A stretch of DNA of 17,421 bases, from assembly GCA_003702465.1 (NCBI GenBank), contig REGF01000019.1:1-17421 (forward strand), read 5' to 3'. A model generated the notes under the pieces. The model was not told where the DNA came from and searched no databases. It saw nothing but the letters and a program-made list of their open reading frames with translations. Source of the stretch: Candidatus Nitrosomarinus sp. Lineage in GTDB: Archaea; Thermoproteota; Nitrososphaeria; Nitrososphaerales; Nitrosopumilaceae. Position numbers and translations under genes: made by a program. Shown here one piece after another: positions 13,467 to 17,421 of this stretch (its first letter is position 1; each line of letters opens with the position of its first letter).

Positions 13467-14545
13467 TTAATACTCTCCAATGCAGATACTAATTTTACAT
13501 TATCTCTATGTGATTTAACAGCAATTCGAAAATAATGTTCATTTAGTCCTCTAAAATTTTTACAATCACGAATCAAAATTTTATTTTTCAATAATTTTTT
13601 TTGTAAATATGTTGAATTGTATTTTGTTTTAATTAAAATAAAATTAGTTGAAGATGGAATACATTCAAATCCATCAATAGAAGAAATTAATTTATTCAAA
13701 TATTTTAATTCTTTTTTAATAATAAATTTAGATTTTGTAATATGAGATTTATTTTTAATAACTTCGTTTGCTGCGTCTTGTGCTATTGAATTTACACTCC
13801 AAGGAATTTTAATTTTTTGTAAAATTTTAATTATTTCTTTTGAACCACATGCATAACCAATCCTAATTCCTGGTAATCCAAATGATTTAGTTAGTGATCT
13901 TAAAATGAAAAGATTATCATATTTTTTTACATAAGAGATTACTGATTCATCATAATCAGGCACTAATTCAATAAAACATTCATCTATGAAAACTAAAGTT
14001 TTTAATTTTTTTGCCTTGATAATTATTGCCAACAGTTCTTTTTTTGATAATAGTTCTCCAGTTGGATTATTAGGATTACAAAGAAAGATACATCCATTTT
14101 TGGGTATTTGTAAAATAAAAGAGTCTAAATCTTTTGAAAGATTAATTGATTTAAAATAAGATATTTTACAATCATTTAATTTTACTGCAGTTTCATATTC
14201 TTGAAATGTTGGAATATGAATTAACACTTTAGTTGTTTTAGATAAAAATGCATAACAAAAATTGTATAAAATTTCAATTGCACCATTTCCAACAATAATA
14301 TTTGATTTTGGTAAATGAGTGTATTTTTCTAAGTTTAAAGTTACATTCTCAGAATTTGGATCAGGATAAAATCCAATTTTATCAAAATTTTTTTTAATAA
14401 TAGACTTTACAGAACTAGGAATTCCTAAAGGTGTAATATTTGAGCTAAAATCAATAATTTTCTGATCGCTATTTTTTGAAGGAATTTTTCCTCCATGAAT
14501 TACAGGAGAATGTCTACGAATAGATGATTTTGTATTAATTATCAC
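13463..14545 (-). CDS. cobD: L-threonine-O-3-phosphate decarboxylase (CobD), PLP-dependent
   Basis: Makes (R)-1-aminopropan-2-ol phosphate, the linker that CbiB adds to the corrin. The 360-residue fold-type I PLP enzyme resembles histidinol-phosphate aminotransferase, but the N-terminal HSPVIHGGKI and IDFSSNITPLG are CobD marks. Other motifs are VGNGAIEILYNF, FLCNPNNPTGELL, VFIDECFIELV, RSLTKSFGLPGIRIGYACGS with the PLP lysine in SLTKSFG, and HYFRIAVKS near the C-terminus. Translation starts at GTG 14545; the next downstream alternatives would cut the conserved N-terminus. It is the first gene of the cobalamin operon and overlaps the next gene by four bases. Its substrate, threonine phosphate, needs a threonine kinase that is not in this window. 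A hisC function is the alternative, made unlikely by the motifs and neighbours. Confidence 0.9.
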   Translation of the reverse strand: MIINTKSSIRRHSPVIHGGKIPSKNSDQKIIDFSSNITPLGIPSSVKSIIKKNFDKIGFYPDPNSENVTLNLEKYTHLPKSNIIVGNGAIEILYNFCYAFLSKTTKVLIHIPTFQEYETAVKLNDCKISYFKSINLSKDLDSFILQIPKNGCIFLCNPNNPTGELLSKKELLAIIIKAKKLKTLVFIDECFIELVPDYDESVISYVKKYDNLFILRSLTKSFGLPGIRIGYACGSKEIIKILQKIKIPWSVNSIAQDAANEVIKNKSHITKSKFIIKKELKYLNKLISSIDGFECIPSSTNFILIKTKYNSTYLQKKLLKNKILIRDCKNFRGLNEHYFRIAVKSHRDNVKLVSALESIK

Positions 14546-14563
14546 AGTTCAAAATGGAGTTGG

Positions 14564-14571
14564 CTAATTTA
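14564..14571 (-). promoter_or_regulatory. Candidate TATA box of the cobalamin operon
   Basis: The minus strand reads CATACTAAATTAGC around 14562-14575; CTAAATTA is centred about 23 bp before the GTG start of cobD. It is the only reasonable TATA-like element for the five-gene operon. No cobalamin-riboswitch-like structure can fit in the 83-bp divergent gap. Confidence 0.35.
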
Positions 14572-14587
14572 GTATGTTTTGGTAATT

Positions 14588-14605
14588 CTATAAACGATTA
14601 TTAAT
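14588..14605 (+). promoter_or_regulatory. TATA-like elements upstream of asd
   Basis: Two candidates lie in the divergent gap: CTATAAAC (14588-14595), about 37 bp before ATG 14629, and TTATTAAT (14598-14605), about 27 bp before it. The second has leaderless spacing; the first has the better TATA sequence and would give a leader of about ten bases. Confidence 0.35.
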
Positions 14606-14628
14606 TGAAACAGATCTAAATTCTCATT

Positions 14629-15705
14629 ATGGAGAAGAAAAAAGTTGCAATTATCGGTGTTACAGGTTCAGTAGGCCAGGAATTTGTACAATCATTAAAT
14701 GATCACCCTTGGTTTGAGGTAACTCAAATTGCAGCTTCTGAACGCTCTGCAGGTAAAAATTATCTTGATGCTATCAGAAATGAAGGGGGCATTATCATGT
14801 GGGATGTTGGTGGTGAAATCCCAGAATATATCAAATCAATGACTGTTAAAAAGGTGGATGAACTTGATACGTCACAATTAGACTTAGTATTTTCAGCAGT
14901 TGAATCAAAGGCTGCAATAGATATTGAAACTAAAATGGCAGCAGAATTACCAGTAGTTTCAACTAGTTCTGCTTATAGATATGAAGATGATGTTCCAATT
15001 CTCATTCCAGGAATTAATGACGAACAAACTGAATTAATTGAAACTCAAAAGAAAAATCGTAACTGGAAAGGATTTGTAGCACCATTACCAAATTGTACAA
15101 CTACAGGTTTAGCAATTACACTAAAACCATTACTAGAAAAATATGGCGCAAAAAAAGTGATGATGACTTCTATGCAAGCAATTTCAGGAGGAGGCAAATC
15201 TGGTGTTTCTGCAATGGGAATCACAGATAATATTTTACCATACATTCCAAAAGAAGAAGGAAAAGTTAGATTAGAAACAAGAAAAATTTTAGGAAAACTA
15301 GTTGATGGCAAAATCCAAGATGCAGATATCAGAATTAGTTGTACTTGCACAAGAGTTCCAGTAATTGATGGTCATACTGAATCAGTTTTTGTAGAAACAA
15401 CAGAAGAAATTGATCCTGCAAAAGCAAAGGAAACTTACAATCAAAGTAACAAAGACATTTCAGTAGCAGGATTACCTTCTGCTCCTAAAGATTACTATGC
15501 ATTCCATGAAGACCCAACAAGACCACAACCTAGAATGGAAAGAACAGTAGGTGATGGAATGACAACAACAATTGGAAGAGTTGAAAAAGAAGAATTGTTT
15601 GACAATGGTTTGAAATACATGCTGTTTTCACATAATAAGAAAATGGGTTCTGCAAAAGGAGCTGTGCTTTTAGCAGAAATGTTATACAAAAAAGGTAAAA
15701 TTTAG
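14629..15705 (+). CDS. asd: Aspartate-semialdehyde dehydrogenase
   Basis: NADP-dependent reduction of aspartyl phosphate to aspartate semialdehyde, the branch to lysine, threonine and methionine. The 358 residues start MEKKKVAIIGVTGSVGQEFV, a GxxGxxG nucleotide-binding loop. The catalytic Cys156 is in APLPNCTTTGLA, the acid-base His249 in RVPVIDGHTESVF, and SGGGKSGVSAMG is the substrate loop. FHEDPTRPQPRMER and GDGMTTTIGRVEKE are typical of the archaeal/yeast-type enzyme. The Sulfolobales malonyl-CoA/succinyl-CoA reductase belongs to the same superfamily, so a carbon-fixation role is an alternative; nothing in the neighbourhood favours it. A 17-bp palindrome follows the stop codon. Function as a semialdehyde dehydrogenase is firm. 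Confidence 0.92.
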   Translation: MEKKKVAIIGVTGSVGQEFVQSLNDHPWFEVTQIAASERSAGKNYLDAIRNEGGIIMWDVGGEIPEYIKSMTVKKVDELDTSQLDLVFSAVESKAAIDIETKMAAELPVVSTSSAYRYEDDVPILIPGINDEQTELIETQKKNRNWKGFVAPLPNCTTTGLAITLKPLLEKYGAKKVMMTSMQAISGGGKSGVSAMGITDNILPYIPKEEGKVRLETRKILGKLVDGKIQDADIRISCTCTRVPVIDGHTESVFVETTEEIDPAKAKETYNQSNKDISVAGLPSAPKDYYAFHEDPTRPQPRMERTVGDGMTTTIGRVEKEELFDNGLKYMLFSHNKKMGSAKGAVLLAEMLYKKGKI

Positions 15706-15711
15706 AAATTA

Positions 15712-15728
15712 ATTGTAATTTTTACAAT
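15712..15728. repeat. 17-bp palindrome between asd and the Lrp-type gene
   Basis: ATTGTAA (15712-15718) and TTACAAT (15722-15728) are perfect inverted repeats around TTT. The site starts six bases after the asd stop and ends six bases before the TATA box of the Lrp/AsnC gene. Lrp-family proteins bind short AT-centred palindromes and often control their own gene, so an operator is plausible. A weak asd terminator is the alternative. Confidence 0.45.
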
Positions 15729-15734
15729 AATAAC

Positions 15735-15742
15735 TTTATAAG
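15735..15742 (+). promoter_or_regulatory. TATA box of the Lrp-ctaB unit
   Basis: TTTATAAG is a good archaeal TATA box. Transcription would begin near 15762-15766, just at or before the AGGTG sequence at 15765-15769, and about ten bases before the proposed ACG start. Confidence 0.55.
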
Positions 15743-15764
15743 AACCAGAAATCTACAACGGTTT

Positions 15765-15769
15765 AGGTG
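15765..15769 (+). promoter_or_regulatory. Possible ribosome binding site before the ACG start
   Basis: AGGTG matches part of the archaeal Shine-Dalgarno consensus and ends six bases before the ACG at 15776. The spacing is normal for a start codon there. It would lie almost at the 5' end of the transcript. Confidence 0.4.
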
Positions 15770-15775
15770 TTTTAG

Positions 15776-16243
15776 ACGACAAAAGTTGATGATTTAGACT
15801 TACAGATATTATCAGAATTATCAAATGATGCTTCAATTTCAGTTCCTCGATTATCAAAGAAAATAGATGTTAATTCATCAGTAGTGTATTCAAGAATCAA
15901 AAGATTAGTAAAAAGAAAATTAATTGAGCGATTTACTATAGATGTAAACGATGCAGAATTAGGTTATGAAGTAAAAGCATTAACTGGAATCAATATTGAT
16001 ACCAAACAAAGAGACAATGTAATTGATCAATTATTCAAAATTGATGGAGTAAGAGAGGTTGCAGAAGTTACAGGCAGATTTGATATTTTAGTAACAATGT
16101 ATTCAAGATCATTAGATCAAATGCACAAAATGGTTTCAGAAAAAATTGGTAGAGTTGAAGGAATTCAATCATCAGAGTCATTTATTGAGATGAAATCACG
16201 AACGAAAGCAATGCCATATATGCCATCAAATACTGGTGAGTAG
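15776..16243 (+). CDS. Lrp/AsnC family transcriptional regulator, apparent ACG start
   Basis: DNA-binding feast/famine-type regulator. A GTG at 15884 would give only 119 residues and remove most of the DNA-binding domain. The frame stays open upstream to a TAG at 15773 and encodes TKVDDLDLQILSELSNDASI followed by SVPRLSKKIDVNSSVVYSRI, a complete Lrp winged helix-turn-helix. The reading from ACG 15776 gives 155 residues, a normal Lrp length, and the N-terminus (M)TKVDDLD is family-like. No ATG, GTG or TTG exists in that frame between the TAG and the helix-turn-helix. An AGGTG lies six bases before the ACG. The C-terminal half (ALTGINID, VREVAEVTGRFDILVTMYSR, VEGIQSSESFIEMK) is the ligand-binding RAM domain. 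It overlaps ctaB by eight bases. The family is sure; the start codon is inferred and might reflect a mutation or sequence error. Confidence 0.85.
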   Translation, partial: TTKVDDLDLQILSELSNDASISVPRLSKKIDVNSSVVYSRIKRLVKRKLIERFTIDVNDAELGYEVKALTGINIDTKQRDNVIDQLFKIDGVREVAEVTGRFDILVTMYSRSLDQMHKMVSEKIGRVEGIQSSESFIEMKSRTKAMPYMPSNTGE

Positions 16244-17177
16244 TATATTGCAAAAACAAACAACTAGTTCAAGAGTAGCGGTTTATTATGAATTAACAAA
16301 GCCAAAAATTTGGTATTTACTTGTATTTACTGCATTTGGTGCAGCATTAACGGCATCAAATATTTACAATATTCCAATTTCGATAGAAACTTGGGCATTA
16401 ATGTTATTTTCAGTTGCAGCAGGTTCTGCAGCAGCAAATACTTTGACAAATTATCACGATAAAGACATTGATGCAATTATGGAAAGAACAAAAGATAGAC
16501 CTCTTCCTTCAAAGAGAATCTATCCTGCAGTTAAAGCAAGAAATTTTGGATTAGCATTAGCCGGAATTTCACTTGTCTTAGCATTTGCAATTTCATTTAC
16601 AACAACATTAGAGCAAGGAATTTGGGCAACAGTTTTCATAGCATTTGGATTACTAAACAACGTTATTGTATATTCATATGTACTAAAACGAAACTCTAGA
16701 ACAAATATTATTTTAGGAGGACTATGTGGTGGTTCACCTCCGATGATTGGTTGGGTAGCAGTAAGTATGTCAGATTTATGGACAATGGGACTTGCAATGG
16801 CAGGATTAGTGTTCATTTGGATTCCAATGCACATTTGGGCATTAACATTGCATTTCAAAGAAGATTATAACAAAGTAGATGTTCCAATGTTAACTGCAGT
16901 ACAATCAGAGAAAACATCAGCAAGAGCAATTGCACTATCTACAGTTGTAATGGTATTATTTTCAATTGCACCATTTTTCATCACAAATGAAAATGGTGAG
17001 GAAATGGTAGGAGATGTTTATTTATGGACTGCAATTGCATCAGGAGCACTAATGGTAGGATTATCAATTTGGGTTACAGTAAAACCAATGGAAAAAGCTG
17101 CATGGACATTGTTTAAATTTTCAAGTCCGTATCTGGCAGTATTGTTTATTGCATTAATGGTAGATTCTGCATTATAA
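16236..17177 (+). CDS. ctaB: Protoheme IX farnesyltransferase (heme O synthase)
   Basis: UbiA-family membrane prenyltransferase that adds a farnesyl group to heme b, making heme O for terminal oxidases. The 313 residues include the first acidic motif NTLTNYHDKDIDAIMERTKD followed by RPLPSKRI, and the second region HFKEDYNKVDVPML, with YSYVLKRNSRTNIILGGLCG and GSPPMIGW between them, all heme O synthase marks. Eight to nine hydrophobic spans cover the rest. The start is GTG 16236, which overlaps the regulator's stop by eight bases; a TTG at 16248 is the alternative. The overlap implies translational coupling with the Lrp-type regulator, which suggests that this regulator and heme O supply respond together. 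The 3' end overlaps a convergent small gene by six bases. Confidence 0.94.
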   Translation: MSSILQKQTTSSRVAVYYELTKPKIWYLLVFTAFGAALTASNIYNIPISIETWALMLFSVAAGSAAANTLTNYHDKDIDAIMERTKDRPLPSKRIYPAVKARNFGLALAGISLVLAFAISFTTTLEQGIWATVFIAFGLLNNVIVYSYVLKRNSRTNIILGGLCGGSPPMIGWVAVSMSDLWTMGLAMAGLVFIWIPMHIWALTLHFKEDYNKVDVPMLTAVQSEKTSARAIALSTVVMVLFSIAPFFITNENGEEMVGDVYLWTAIASGALMVGLSIWVTVKPMEKAAWTLFKFSSPYLAVLFIALMVDSAL

Positions 17178-17381
17178 AATACTGTTATTCTCATCCAGAC
17201 TATTAAGATCCTTTGTAATTTTATAATGTTCTTTAACTAAATTTTCTACTTCAGTTTTTAATTCTTGAGAATTCCATTCAGATTTTATTAAAGAAGATAA
17301 TTTTGCAACAATATTCCATTGGACAGTATTTTGTTCATCTATTAATTTTAAAAATTCTTTACCTTTTTCATCATCGTTCAT
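17172..17381 (-). CDS. Small acidic helical protein of unknown function
   Basis: I do not recognise this 69-residue protein. It appears almost wholly alpha-helical (MNDDEKGKEFLKLIDEQNTV, then WNIVAKLSSLIKSEW and VENLVKEHYKITKDL), acidic overall, with no Cys pairs, signal peptide or membrane span. A helical hairpin or small coiled-coil dimer is likely. A TATA-like TTTTTATC on the minus strand sits 25-26 bp before the ATG at 17381, which argues that this is a real leaderless gene. Its stop lies inside the last codons of ctaB on the other strand. It is short, so the call is only moderately sure. Confidence 0.6.
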   Translation of the reverse strand: MNDDEKGKEFLKLIDEQNTVQWNIVAKLSSLIKSEWNSQELKTEVENLVKEHYKITKDLNSLDENNSIL

Positions 17382-17402
17382 AATTGTAAATTGAACTAGA
17401 AT

Positions 17403-17410
17403 GATAAAAA
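17403..17410 (-). promoter_or_regulatory. TATA box of the small helical-protein gene
   Basis: The minus strand reads TTTTTATC, centred about 25 bp before ATG 17381, with leaderless spacing like several other genes in this window. Confidence 0.4.
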
Positions 17411-17421
17411 AGTTAGCAAGG

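Noticed and set aside
14546..14628. A cobalamin riboswitch in the gap upstream of the B12 operon.
   Set aside because: The gap is 83 bp, shared by two divergent genes, and too short for that structure; no matching stems are seen.
15884..16243. A 119-residue version of the Lrp-type regulator starting at GTG 15884.
   Set aside because: It would begin inside the helix-turn-helix; the upstream in-frame sequence clearly encodes the rest of the DNA-binding domain.
16520..16858. A 112-residue minus-strand frame inside ctaB.
   Set aside because: It is an antisense shadow of a membrane protein; there is no promoter or family signature.
1..17421. CRISPR array, insertion sequence, prophage or integration site.
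   Set aside because: No regularly spaced repeats, transposase, integrase or phage-like genes are visible, and the genes form a compact housekeeping layout.

Overview
The window is AT-rich DNA from an archaeon, most probably a marine ammonia-oxidising thaumarchaeon (Nitrososphaeria, Nitrosopumilus-like). The archaeal markers are ribosomal proteins L44e and S27e, a group II chaperonin (thermosome) with a GGM-type tail, the archaeal cobinamide-phosphate guanylyltransferase CobY, and a DUF115/MptE-type pterin pyrophosphokinase. TATA boxes lie about 26 bp before several start codons, which is the layout of leaderless archaeal transcripts. A heme O synthase, a DUF6659-like protein and a full set of late cobalamin genes fit the thaumarchaeal picture. 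The genus is an inference; no rRNA gene is present to confirm it.

Layout. (1) 1-1946, minus strand: dihydropteroate synthase-like gene, then guaB (IMP dehydrogenase), whose 3' end runs off the window. (2) 1981-2718, plus: MptE-like pterin pyrophosphokinase, divergent from the dihydropteroate synthase over 34 bp. (3) 2753-5486, plus: a tight four-gene unit of an unknown coiled-coil protein, guaA (fused GMP synthase), a DUF6659-like protein and a DUF2024 protein. (4) 5487-9832, minus: ROK-family kinase, thermosome subunit and an adenine-deaminase-like amidohydrolase. (5) 9902-10377, plus: rpl44e and rps27e, overlapping by 4 bp. (6) 10360-14545, minus: a five-gene cobalamin operon (cobD, cobyric acid synthase, cbiB, cobS, cobY) in which every junction overlaps. 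(7) 14629-15705, plus: aspartate-semialdehyde dehydrogenase. (8) 15776-17177, plus: an Lrp/AsnC regulator overlapping ctaB (heme O synthase). (9) 17172-17381, minus: a small unknown protein.

Functional themes. Purine metabolism is well represented: GuaB and GuaA turn IMP into GMP, and the amidohydrolase resembles adenine deaminase. The pterin pair would pyrophosphorylate hydroxymethyl-dihydropterin and couple it to an aromatic amine. The cobalamin operon covers amidation of the corrin, aminopropanol-phosphate supply and attachment, and nucleotide-loop assembly.

The most interesting points are: a cobyric acid synthase that keeps its synthetase domain but lacks the usual C-terminal glutaminase domain, with the operon junction intact; an Lrp-type gene whose helix-turn-helix is complete only if translation starts at ACG, with a 17-bp palindrome just upstream of its TATA box; and metal-dependent or substrate-loop motifs in the deaminase-like and dihydropteroate-synthase-like proteins that differ from the classical enzymes. 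Genes are packed so tightly that no stretch of more than 300 bases lacks a gene. I see no tRNA, rRNA, CRISPR array, insertion sequence or phage gene.
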